NCBI GenBank assembly: GCA_006386115.1
Contig: VFIW01000065.1
Coordinates: forward strand, 124,001 to 188,000
Length of the DNA: 64,000 nucleotides
From: Globisporangium splendens
Lineage: Eukaryota; Oomycota; Peronosporomycetes; Pythiales; Pythiaceae
Reading direction: 5' to 3'
In this document: in pieces, positions 22,201 to 32,400 of the stretch
Numbering within the stretch: the first letter of the stretch is position 1
Layout of the letters: every line of letters begins with the position of its first letter
The notes under the pieces: model-generated
What the model saw: only the letters and a program-made list of their open reading frames with translations
What the model was told of the DNA's origin: nothing
Databases searched by the model: none
Made by a program: the position numbers and the translations under genes

Positions 22201-23788
22201 CACGCAAGAGGCGTTCCCAGAAGTGCAAGACCTCAAGGATCTGATGTCCTCGCTCTGGCCAGCGTGTGTCGAAGTGGACCCGCTGGCGCCTGGAAAACTG
22301 TTCCGCGCCGATGCGATCATCTCGCATCCGTTCATGTTTGGTCAGACGGCGGTCGCGGAACGACTGGGTGTGCCGCTCCACTGCATGAGTTACAACCCGT
22401 CGTCCCGTACGCAAGCGTTCCCGCACCTCATGAGCGCGTCACTGACGCTCAGCAAGCCGTACCGGTACGCGCCAACGAACTCGGTCTCGTACGATGTCAT
22501 TAGCAACGCCATGTGGACGGGCATGAAGGATCTCTTGGACGAGTTCCGCGCGTCTATGGGTCTCTCAGGAAAGAGCGTCGGTACCAATTTGCTCGCCGAG
22601 TGGCGTGTGCCGCACTCGTACTTGTGGAACCCCGAGTTGCTCCCGAAGCCACTGGACTGGGGACGCGAAATCAACATCGCAGGGTACGTGGAATTGGAGC
22701 AGGAGCACGTGCAAGAAGACGAAGATCAAGCAGCAGCGTTGCAGAAAGTGGAGTCGTTTGTCGCCAGCGAGCCGTCGATGCCGACCATTTACTTTGGGTT
22801 TGCACGCGCCGAGTGGGATCCGCGCCACATTCGGGATCTCTTGCAAAAGCTCGAAACGACGGCGCGCAAAGTGAACGTTCGTGTGATTTTCCAGACCTGC
22901 GAAGAGAACAATGAATTCCCGCTGCACGCGACTGACGCGATGTTGGAAGTGAACCAAGTGCTCCCGGCCAAGCACATTCTCAAGCACGTGCATGCTGCGC
23001 TGCATTGGGGCGACCTGTCGATCACCTCGGCAGTGCTTGCGGCGGGCAAACCTGCATGTGTGATCGCGCGCAACATCGCTCAGCGCCTGTGGGGACAAGC
23101 GCTCGTCAATGCTGGCGTCGGTGTCGAGCATTTGGAAATCGATATGCTCTCGGTGGACAACATCGGAAATGTGTTTCGTGCGCTTCTCTCCGAGACTCTC
23201 GCGGCGAACGCCAAGCAGTTTGCACAGACGTTCTCCCCCTCGGATGCCGTCGAGAACGCCGTGACTGCGTTCTACGCCAACTTGCCGCTCACGGCGATGA
23301 CCTGCGACTTGGACCCGACTCGCCTTGCACGCATCTACGACCCTGTGAACCAACTGAAGCTGTCGTACGAAGCGCATGTCGTGGTTCGACAGCTCAACCC
23401 GACCGATGCCTCGAACGATCTCAAGTACAAGCCCATGCAGTACTCGCTGCACCATCCACCGCGCCTCTCGATGCGTGGCTTGAAGGACGACGTCGCCGCG
23501 GCGCGTGGTCTCACGGGCGGCTTCGACGCGCAGCAGCGGCTGCCGCTGTACACGTACGACGTCATCGACACGTCGGCGCCAGCGACCAGCAGCAACCCGA
23601 TCCTGTCTGCCGCTCCGGTCGCCAAGCTACGCGGCAAGTTGAATCGGTACCAGAGCATGGCGATGAACGTCATCGAGACGCCTGCGTTCTGGTCCTCGGA
23701 GGCCGAAGAGCACGCCGAGACCGCCAAGATCCACGCGACATACGAGAAGATTCTTCTCGACCGCGAGAAGCCATTCCTGCACCATTAG
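19223..23788 (+). CDS. sterol 3-beta-glucosyltransferase-like protein 1, two GT-B domains
   Basis: Exon 1 (19223-19255) and exon 2 (19481-23788) give about 1446 residues. The 225-nt intron has no in-frame stop, so an unspliced reading is also open. The first half is a UGT80/ATG26-type glycosyltransferase: N-lobe CIMIVGTRGDVQPFIGIAKR from about residue 97, and the donor-site signature VVHHGGAGTTAAGLMAGKP near 440, with PFFGDQPFWG following. A glycine-rich segment typical of fungal and plant sterol glucosyltransferases comes next (GAKGAVIGLMKGIGGIFIRP). A second GT domain starts near 832 (MNICMMTTGSWDESVQQY), but its donor site reads ALHWGDLSITSAVLAAGKP, without the HHGGAGTT core. The enzyme class moves glucose from UDP-glucose to a membrane sterol; substrate here is unproven. 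Paralogs lie at 29.5 and 34.6 kb. Confidence 0.85.
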   Translation: MSTDAAPSGAKVRSECASAFSFSRICLGVHAVMCYECAARMSLCIYACVCSLCVWCIGLGCLRSNSLCVHAPNLSVALCVFVLVVQLKFTRALQAIRDETKKTRDKLETFADVVQALAAFDRDGHIKMQFDDDDDRYDIETMQKQSQDRVEHADKLLHTESEREEPVHDVPKMNVCIMIVGTRGDVQPFIGIAKRLQQDGHRVRLATHAVYRDFVTEYGVEFYPLGGDPKELAAYMVKTGGHLIPVKLETIQKDVPRNLQMIEEILHSTWPAVSEPDPEAGGPGVPGEPFRAQAIISNPVTYGHIHVAERLGVPLHIMFPQPWVPTTAFPHPLSNLEYNNKPSKKNYLSYKLVDLLMWQGTEGIVNEFRTEVLGLLKIRKGDGGRDMLLDLAIPHAFMWSPALVPKPLDWSKIYDVIGTVTLKEAGSKYTPTPELEAFLGNDGGPIFVGFGSMVIEDPKKTTSMIIEAAKLANNARVLIQSSWSDMSAGLDVPDNIMFLGNCPHDWLMPRVSAVVHHGGAGTTAAGLMAGKPTFIVPFFGDQPFWGRAVVTAGVGVEPCPIAELTVEKLRVAFEGLQSPELRESAMRIRKVMNNEDGVESAVDSFYRNLPLSGMRCDLGCKRIATKWSQKDKVKLCVQCEFVITSRQENSSADIVDYHAVDYTARGPDSALEGAAAGMGAFVHELGSGVKDIFIKPAQGYRDEGAKGAVIGLMKGIGGIFIRPVQGAALFADHIATGHYNESRGSEDRKKGTVFMENKLFRNAIGSSKAPEAHTAVMNPDEHVEVNRKSSDRQQIAIHLSPEEKLKFEAKFNEIMAKRSADTEADDLVVAKSGSAKENAAPVPAAHLVVSSAEFNDQGGIDIRFRNGSVVDKLLGEAELHSLEELSHVETTAQENLYASLQGKKVPPMNICMMTTGSWDESVQQYVAIGLRLKRDGHRVRIATNSGFRDRIIAAGLEFYPLGGRATTTGKFLRYLYEKNLSERKKKSFFDRFRTQEAFPEVQDLKDLMSSLWPACVEVDPLAPGKLFRADAIISHPFMFGQTAVAERLGVPLHCMSYNPSSRTQAFPHLMSASLTLSKPYRYAPTNSVSYDVISNAMWTGMKDLLDEFRASMGLSGKSVGTNLLAEWRVPHSYLWNPELLPKPLDWGREINIAGYVELEQEHVQEDEDQAAALQKVESFVASEPSMPTIYFGFARAEWDPRHIRDLLQKLETTARKVNVRVIFQTCEENNEFPLHATDAMLEVNQVLPAKHILKHVHAALHWGDLSITSAVLAAGKPACVIARNIAQRLWGQALVNAGVGVEHLEIDMLSVDNIGNVFRALLSETLAANAKQFAQTFSPSDAVENAVTAFYANLPLTAMTCDLDPTRLARIYDPVNQLKLSYEAHVVVRQLNPTDASNDLKYKPMQYSLHHPPRLSMRGLKDDVAAARGLTGGFDAQQRLPLYTYDVIDTSAPATSSNPILSAAPVAKLRGKLNRYQSMAMNVIETPAFWSSEAEEHAETAKIHATYEKILLDREKPFLHH
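20469..20945 (+). repeat. near-identical block shared by three glucosyltransferase genes (copy 1)
   Basis: About 480 bp around the donor-binding site of the first GT domain is almost identical at the nucleotide level, including third codon positions, to 32089-32568 and 37473-37957 (both on the minus strand). The flanking parts of the paralogs differ widely. Confidence 0.85.
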
Positions 23789-24144
23789 CAAATGCATCCA
23801 TTCGTCAGTAAGTACGCCGCGAGTAAGTGTGTTGTCTAGTTGCGTTAAGTTCGGATCGATTTTGCTGATTTGATATCACTTTCGAGAGTCACAGATCTGA
23901 GTCTGAGAAGAACCACACACACACACACACCACACCTGCTATCTTGAACTTGGCTTTCGCTGCAGCGAAGAGCTACGCCAGATTCCGCGGAGAAGGGGCG
24001 GGCGACCCATTAACTGACTGACTGGTCAGCGACGGCGACGGCGACAGCGACAGCGACGGCAGAGACGATCGCGGCACCGCACATTCCGTTTTTTTCCTCT
24101 TTGTCTGCATTACACACGTGACTAACTCGTTGATTAACTGAAGG
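23789..24144. other. intergenic region
   Basis: A 356-nt spacer between two same-strand genes. It holds a CA microsatellite at about 23914-23929 and a short GACGGC/GACAGC run at about 24031-24060. No gene seen. Confidence 0.5.
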
Positions 24145-27005
24145 ATGTCGAGAGCCGAGCGGCCAGCGCCAAAGGGCCGGCGCGCGTACCCGATGCAGAT
24201 CTCGTTCGTGGAAGAAGCCATCGAGTCACCGCGCATTGGGGAAGAAGATGGTGAGTGGCGATGGGGGGCAACGCCCCGTGGCCGCGGGAGCAGCAGCAGC
24301 AGCACCCGGAGAAGCAGCATCACGTCCCCCATGCTACCATTGGCTGTCAATACATCTTCGACAACGACACCCACAGCGCTGAAGGGGATGCCGCGACTGA
24401 GACGCTCCATGTCGCCGAGACCGCGAGCCGACAGCGTCATGGAAAAGATCATGAACCCGCATCTGGACCGCGAAGCGATCGATAGTCAGGAACAGGATGA
24501 CCACCAGCAGCAGACGATGCCGGACCAGCAGCCGAGCCACTACGTCAAGGCGTCGGCCTTCGACGATGAGACCCATTCGGTGTATGTCGCCAAGTACCCG
24601 GGTGGACTGCGCGGTCTCTTTGTGCTCTTCCAGAGCCCGATCCTGCTCATGGCGATCGGTTTGTTCTCAGGTGTTGTGGGGCTGTTTATCGACTTTTGGC
24701 TCGCCAAGATCTCCATCTATCACAACGTGCTGAGCGACTATGGGTTCCGGTACTTCTTGCTCTCAGCGCTGCTCGCGGCCGCGTTCTCGACGATGCTCGT
24801 GCATTTTGTGTGTCCGCAAGCCGCGGGTTCGGGGCTGCCATTCATGAAAGTTGCGATCTCGGGGATTGACATGAGCGCGTACTTGTCCTTCCGATGTGTC
24901 GTGACCAAGATCGTTGGGCTGCTTGCAGCGTTTGCGGCCGGGCTGTCGATCGGTAAAGAAGGACCGTTCATCATGATCTCGTGCGGATTTGCGAGTATCC
25001 TCATGAATCTGCCGCTCTTCCAGCGCATCAACAACGATGAGACGAAGCGACTGGAAATGCTCGCGTGCGCGTGTGCGGCGGGTGTAGCTGCCACGTTTGG
25101 CTCGCCCTTTGGTGGTGTCCTCTTTGGCGTCGAGGTCACATCGCATTTCTACATGGTGCGCACGCTACCACGATCATTTTTCGCGGCGATTGTCGGCGCG
25201 CTGCTGGTAAACTTCGTGACGGAGAACTCGAGGTATGGGCTTTTTGGCAGCTCGGATCTCGGCATCGCGAATGTGACTGACTTGCACAACTTCACGATCC
25301 GCGACTTGACCGTGTTTACGATGATTGGTGTCACATGCGGCCTTGGCGGCGCGCTCTTCAACTACTGCATCTACATGCTCGTGCGTGCGCGAGACCATTT
25401 CTTCCGTATGCCGATCCCCCGCGGGACCTGGTGGCTGCAGGGCAGACTTGGCGGGTTGCTGTTCAGCGGACTCGGCAAGCGCTTGGCACTCGTCCTGACG
25501 ATCACGTTGGTGTCCTGCTTTCTCGAGTTCTACGGTGACAGCGCATGGTTCATTCGCCACGGATCGCCGCGTCGCATTCTCGCGGCGCTGTTCTCAGACA
25601 AGCTGCCCTTCCAACAGCAGAAGGACGGCAAGCATCCACCGCCGCATTATGAAGAAGACGAAGACGAGAGCGTGCTGCTCTCGCGGTCGCTAATCACGTA
25701 CTTGCCGCTCAAGTACGTGCTCACGCTCGTGAGCGTCGTGCTGCCGATCCCCGCGGGTCTCTTTACGCCGACGTTCGTGATCGGCGGCATCTACGGACGT
25801 CTGATCGGCGAAGCGATCAACGCGTTTGGGCTGCTAACAACGCAGTACGAGCCGTTCGAGTACGCGATCATCGGCGCCGGTGCGTTTTCCTCGGGGGTTA
25901 CACACGCGATCTCGACGGCCGTGATCATCATGGAGATCTCGCACAATGATGGATTGAACTTACCGGTGTCGGTCGCGATCCTCGCGTCATACTTCACAGC
26001 TAAACGCTTCTCGGAGAACGTCTACGACATGCTCATCACGACGAGCCACCTGCCGCGACTCCAGAAATTGCCCAAGGCCGCGTACGATATCCCGATCTGG
26101 GAGGTCATGCAGGACGTCCACGACACGCGCTTTCTCACAGCCGATTCGACGTACGCGGACGCGTGGCACGTGCTCAGCACGTCGAACGAACCGGTGTACC
26201 CGATCGTCGACTCGCATGAGAACAAATTCCTGCTGGCGACGGTGACAAGGAGTCGTCTGCGCGCGGCAGTCGACTATTGCCACCGGAAAATGAACGGGTT
26301 CGCGCCAGCAACAGCATCAACGAGTGCATCTGCCAAGGCAGCACCGAGTACTGCGTCCTTGCTGTTTCCGTCTGCTCGAAAGCAGCCAGCCGCGAACACC
26401 GAGATCACACCGCTCCTATCATCTTCAGACCAGGGCAGCATTGCTGAGGCTTCCAAAGCAGCAGGAGGAGCTTTCGTGGGCTTGGGCATCGACACCGCAG
26501 CCACAGTCGCAGAGGAGCTCGGCACGATGAGTTTGCTGGACTGGCCGATCCATTTCGCGTTCCGCCGAGGCGGCAAGATCATGGACTGGGTGCGTGTGCT
26601 TACTTTGCATGATGCTTAGGTCCATTTTCACTCACGTCTGTATGCATTTGTTTGAATTTGTATTAGGGGACGAACGAGATTTGCACGCGCACGAAGCTCA
26701 CGGTGCTTATCAACCCGTCGCCGTTCCAGTTGATGGAGATGACGCCGATGAAGCGCGTGGACCTGCTCTTCCGCATGCTCAAGCTCAACAACGCGTACAT
26801 CACGCGGTCAGGGCGGCTCATGGGCGTGATCACGCGCGACCGACTGATGTCGTTCCTCGGCACGACGTCCAAGTACCGCGTTCCGGGGCTCTGCAACACG
26901 TTCACGACTTGCTGCGCGAAGATGATCAAGCCATCGCGACGCAACTCTTCACAATCACAACAACAGCACCAAGGTGGCAATCGTGAGTACAAGAAGCTGC
27001 CCTAA
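24145..27005 (+). CDS. ClC-family chloride channel with two CBS domains
   Basis: Exons 24145-26589 and 26667-27005 encode 927 residues. After a Ser/Arg-rich cytosolic N-terminus come about a dozen membrane helices with the three ClC selectivity motifs: GSGLP (about 229), GKEGPF (about 270, with the gating glutamate) and PAGLFTPTF (about 537). The helix that carries the internal proton glutamate in exchangers reads GGVLFGVEVTSHF, with Val in that place, as in plasma-membrane ClC-0/1/2-type channels. Two CBS modules close the protein: PIWEVMQDVHDTRF...PVYPIVDSHENKF, and after the intron MLKLNNAYITRSGRLMGVIT. It should pass chloride across a membrane under voltage or nucleotide control. The TGA-free intron (26590-26666) sits between the CBS domains. 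Confidence 0.92.
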
Positions 27006-27136
27006 AGTATCGCCAACGATTGAGATTCGGCAAACACGCACAAGCAAGCAAGACCAAAAGACTCGAAAGGGACCCTCTAAATATTTGTTTGTTTTATGTT
27101 GCTTTCTATCGTGTTATCTTGCTCAAAGTGTGTTTA

Positions 27137-29114
27137 TTAACGGCAAAATTGGGCAGGCGGTGGGACCGTAGGCACGTTTCCAAGCGTAAATGCAGCGGCT
27201 TCGAATTGCGCAGCGTTCCATGCGTCGTCGCGCTCGACATGCGGCTCCACTGCTGGAGTTGCGGCGGCTGGCGCTTTCGCAGCAGCAGATGTGGACACAG
27301 ATAATGGTGTTGCAGCAGCAGCTGTACTTGGAGCGCCGAACCCATCTGTGGATGTCGGTGCTGACGTTGAAATCGATGCAAAACCACCTGTGGGCGGCGC
27401 GGTTGCAGGTTTAGCCGTTGGCGCACCGAATGGACTCGACGATGGAGCGCCAAACCCAGTGGTTCCACTACTACTGCTGCCACCACCAAATATACTCGTC
27501 GTCGTTGTCGACGTAGAGCCAAACGGAGAAGATATTGTTGCTGGCGTCGTAGTCGCTCCGCCAAATGCACTCGTCGTGGTTGACGTCGTGGCACCAAACG
27601 GAGATGACGTCGATGATGGTGTCACACCAAACGGATTCGAAGGCGCAGCAGCAGTCGTACCAAATGGCGATGCGGACGGCGCGATTCCAAACGGTGACGA
27701 CGAGGGTGGCGTTGACGCAGAGGTGGTTCCGAATGGCGAAGATCTGCCGCCAAAAGTCGTCGTCGTCGACGCACCACCGCCAAACGGATTGGCGCTTGTA
27801 GATCCTTGAGCTGACGTCCCAAACCCAGACGAAGGCGCGCCAAACGGACTCGACGCAGCAGCTGTGGTGGCAGAAGAACCACCAAATGCCGTAGAGCCAA
27901 ACCCTGTGGAGCTGCTCGCAGCGGACGATGCGCCAAATGGAGAGGCAGACGGAGCGCTGCCCAATGCCGACGGCGCACCAAACGCCGTCGAAGAAGGAGC
28001 TGCTCCAAATGGCGACGAGCTTCCTCCTCCCAGTGGCGATGGCGCACCAAAGGCGATAGACGTGCTGCTGCTACCGAACGGAGATGCGCCGCCGCCAAAC
28101 GCTGAGGTTGCTGTCGTTGCGCCAAAAGGAGACGACGACGCAGCGCCAAATCCAGTGGACGTATTCGTTCCCGCTGCACCACCAAAAGGGTTGCTGGCCG
28201 CTGGCGCCACGCCAAATGGATTCGTTGGAGCTGCAGAGGCACCAAATGCTGTATTTCCGCTTGTGCCGCTGAATGGACTGCTGCTGCTGCCGAACGGCGA
28301 CGATGCTACTGTTGTTGATGTACCCCCGAATGGGTTACTGCTCGCACCACCGAAAGGAGACGCCGCTGCACCCGAGCCGAATGGATTGGCGCCACCACCA
28401 CCACTGCCTCCGAACGGATTCGAGGCTGGCGTTTGACCGAACGTCGACGCATTCGGAGCCCCTGGAAGTGGTTCGCCAGCAAAAAGACGCTCAGCCGACT
28501 GCACATACGACAGACGTATGCGCACACAGAATGCCGTTAGCGCCATGCGAAATAAACATATACATGGACGAATGACAGTGTACCTGCGTGCTTTCCAACA
28601 GCGAGACCACGTACGCGCGCTCGCGCTGCTTCTCGGCCGTGAGCGTCTGCAGCCGCTGCGTCGTCGCGAGCACATTACCCGTCACGCGCAGTTCCTGGTA
28701 CGCCTCCCAGTGTGCTTCCTCGGGGCTCAAGTCGCCGTGCACAATGCTTGGAAGCTACATAGGCACAATGTAAGGCGTCACATAATTGCGTCCACACACA
28801 CATGCAAGCAAACCAAGACGTACTCCTTTGGTCACGCTGAAACCGGACAACTCCCAAATCGGCGGTTGCCGCAATTCTTCAATGGCGACGGTACGCGCGG
28901 CCTCGGTCATGGTCGAGACCGCGATGGTGCCGCCGTCCGAGCTGCCGCCGCGCGCGCCAAAGCCCCCGCCGCCGTTGCTGTTGCTGTTGCGGCCTCCGCC
29001 GTTGCTGTTGTTCTTGCCGCCGAACGGGGCCTCGTGCGCGAAGCGGCAGTTGGAGCCATTGCGGCACGTGCCCTGCAGGAAGAACTTGCACGGCGGACGG
29101 AAGCGGCCCGACAT
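27137..29114 (-). CDS. NUP42: NUP42-like FG nucleoporin with CCCH zinc finger
   Basis: Exons 29114-28824, 28754-28584 and 28498-27137 encode 607 residues. A CCCH zinc finger opens the protein (C9, C17, C23, H27: C-x7-C-x5-C-x3-H). A short helical part follows (LTAEKQRERAYVVSLLESTQ), then a long FG-repeat region with dozens of PFG/SPFG/NPFG units in a Ser/Thr/Ala spacer. The end, FTLGNVPTVPPP, matches the Gle1-binding tail of NUP42 (FTLGKIP.KPPP). NUP42 sits on the cytoplasmic face of the nuclear pore and helps Gle1 activate the DEAD-box helicase that remodels exported mRNPs. The 1.3-kb repeat exon causes many open shadow frames on the other strand. It converges with the ClC gene, 131 nt between stops. 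Confidence 0.9.
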
Positions 29115-29452
29115 ACCTGCTTGCTTGCTTGCTGTGGTGCTTTTTGTCGAGTCTGTCTTCTGCGCGCCTTCCAAAATGCATCGCTGGCGAATAACTTGGC
29201 AAGCATCGTAACCGTAACCGAGCGTAACCATTCTGGGTACAGAGAGAAAGGTGTCAGGATTATATTGGGGCGATCATGTCAAATGTCCCTTTTCGAACTT
29301 AGGTTACAGGGGTTTGCATCGTAAAGGGGATGAACCATCGTCCCATTTGGTGAACGCTCTCCAGAAAACTGCATGCAGCACAGCAAGATGCATGTATACA
29401 CTCCTTGTATATTCATTCTCTATCAAGCATACCAGCATGCGCATTGCTGAGT
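29115..29452. other. intergenic region
   Basis: 338 nt between the NUP42 start and the stop of glucosyltransferase 2 on the same strand. No supported feature. Confidence 0.45.
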
Positions 29453-32400
29453 CTAATACGACCGTCGCGCTGTCGGCGCCGCCATGCGACTCAGCAAGAG
29501 CTGCTCGTACACCGCGTTGATCATCTCGGTGTCCACAGCTTGTTCTTCTTCCGACTGCCAGAATGGGGACGTCTCGACAATGCGCACTGCTCCGTCCAAC
29601 TCGCGCTCAAACTTCGTCAGATGAAGCTTCTTTGCTGCTCTCTTAGTCACTGCCTTTGTGGTCTCAAACGTATAGGATGGAGGTCGTCGAGCGTGCTTCT
29701 CTGCTCCGGAGAGATCGTCTCGGCGATCGCGCAAGGAAGGGTGCGGCGGGTGGTGGAGCGAGTACTTGATGGGTTTGTACTTGAACTCTTCCAAGTTGTC
29801 GTCACGCTGACTCAGCTGTCGCACCACGGCGTGGCCTTCGTACGAGAGCTTCAGGTGGCTCACTGGATCGTAGACACGAGCAATGCGCGCTGCATCCAAG
29901 TCACACGCCATCGCGGACAGAGGCAAGTTGGCATAGAACGAAGCCACGGCATTTTCGACGGCAACATGCGAAGGAGGATTCGCGTGGGCAAATCGCATGG
30001 CATTCGAAGCGAGTTGTCGAGAGAGAAGCGACTGAAACGTGACAACGAGGTTGTCGGCCGAAAGCATGTCCAACTCCAAATGGCGCACGCCAACGCCAGC
30101 GTTCACGAGTGCTTGACCCCAGAGCCGCTGCGTGATGTTCCGAGCAACGACGCAAGCAGGTCGGCCCGCCGCGAGCACCGCTGACGTGACGGGCAAATCG
30201 CCCCAGTGCACCGCTGCATGCACGTACTTGAGAAGGTGCTGCACTGGAAGATACGAGCTCACTTCCAGCACGGCATCGGTTGCATACAGCGGCGCTCTTT
30301 CTTCGTTTTCTTCGCACGTCTGGAAAATCACGCGCACATTGAGCCTTCGTGCGGCCTTTTCAATCTCTTGCAATAGATCCCCGACACGCCGAAGATCCCA
30401 GTCGCCACGCGCAAAGCCAAAATATATGTACGCCGAAGCTGGTGGCGAAGATATAGTAAAGGCGTGAACTCTCTGCAGCCCTGCTGCAAGGTAGCCGTTG
30501 TCATCTAAGGATTCGTCCAATTGGACATACCCAGCGATGCTGACCTCTGTTCCCCAATCGGTCGGCTTTGGAAGCAAAGATGGATTCCAGAGGTAGGTAT
30601 GCGGAATGTGCCATTCTGCCAGCAAGTTCGTCGCAACGCTTTTCCCTGGCAGACCGAGAGAAGCGCGGAAATCGTCCAGGATATGCCGCATGCCGTCCCA
30701 CAGAGCCTTCGTCATAGTGTCGTACGAGACGGAATTGGTTGGTGAGTACTGATAAGGCGCACTGAGCGTCAGACTCGAGCTCATGAGGTGAGGGAAAGCT
30801 TGCGTCCGTGAGAGCGGGTTGTAACTCATACAATGTAGCGGAATCCCGAGTCGCTCAGCAACTGCGGTCTGGCCAAACATAAGCGGGTGCGCGATGATCG
30901 CGTCAGCTCGGAACACTCTTCCGGGAACGAGCGGATCGACACCCACACAAGCCGGCCAGAGAGACGACACCAACGCACGCAGATCTTCCGCTTCGTCGAA
31001 CGCATCTCGCAAACGAAAACGGTCTCGAAGACCAAAGAGTCCATGGTGCTTACCAGCGTGCTGGTTTTTCTCGTACACGTAGCTCAAGAATTTCCCGATT
31101 GTTGTCGCATGGCCACCAAGAGGGTAAAATTCCAGGCCAGCACGCACAACGCGGTCCCGATACCCACTGTTTGTCGCGATGCGCACGCGGTGGCCGTCAG
31201 CCTTGAGTCGCAAACCAATCGCGACGAATTGCTGGACGCTCTCATTCCAGCTTCCGGTGACCATCATGCAAATATTCATTCGCGGGATGGCGTCAGGTTG
31301 CGAGCTACAAACACCACTTAACCGCGAGTCGCCATCAGGAGAGCCTGAACCACTGCGTTGCCTCAGAATTTCGCCAAACTTTGCTTCCATCTTCTGCTTC
31401 GAGCTGGGCGTTATGTGAACCGCGATTTGCTCACGGCCCTTCGGGTCCTTTTTCACGTAGAGTAGCTCGTCTTGGCTCATCCCTGCAGTGTGAGCTTCGG
31501 GAGCGGTGCGATAGCCGATAGCGTTCAGCATGCGCTTGTTCTCCAAAAGCACGGTGCCTTTCTTGCGTTCGTCGGAGGCACGGGTTTCGTTGTAATGGCC
31601 AGTCGCGACGTGATCAGCGAACAATGCCGCCCCTTGTACAGGTCGAATGAAGATGCTACCGATTCCTTTTGCCAACCCCTTGATCGCACCTTTGGTGCCG
31701 TTGGCAGCAAAACCTTGGACCGGCTGGGTGACTATGTCTTTCAGACTGCCGCCAAGTTCGTGGACAAATGCGCCAACTCCGGATGCTGCACCCTCCAGTA
31801 TGGAATCCGGACCGCGAGCAGTGTAGTCGACAGCATTGTACACGACAATATCGTCTGCAGAATTCTCAGCTCTCGACGTGATCACAAACTCGCATTGGTC
31901 GCACAATCTGATCTTATCCTTTTGGTTCCACTTGGTTGCGAGTCGCTTGCACCCCAAGTCGCAGCGCATGACATGCAATGGCAGGTGCCGGTAAAAAGAC
32001 TGCACAGCTCCCTCGACGCCATCTTCTCGTAGCATAACCTCACGCATCACTCTCGCATTCGCACGAAGAGTAGGACTCTGGAGACCCTCAAACGCTACAC
32101 GCAACTTCTCCACTGTCAGCTCTGCGATTGGACACGGCTCGACACCGACACCAGCAGTCACAACTGCTCGACCCCAGAAGGGCTGGTCACCGAAGAAAGG
32201 TACGATGAAAGTCGGCTTCCCCGCCATCAAACCAGCCGCCGTCGTACCAGCACCACCATGATGCACCACAGCAGACACGCGCGGCATCAACCAGTCGTGC
32301 GGACAGTTGCCCAGGAACATGATGTTGTCTGGCACATCGAGACCGGCAGCCATATCACTCCAACTCGACTGGATCAGCACGCGCGCATTGTTCGCCAGCT

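Noticed and set aside
27291..28436. Long plus-strand ORFs rich in PNG/APN repeats
   Set aside because: They are antisense to the FG-repeat exon of NUP42; repeat composition keeps several frames open.
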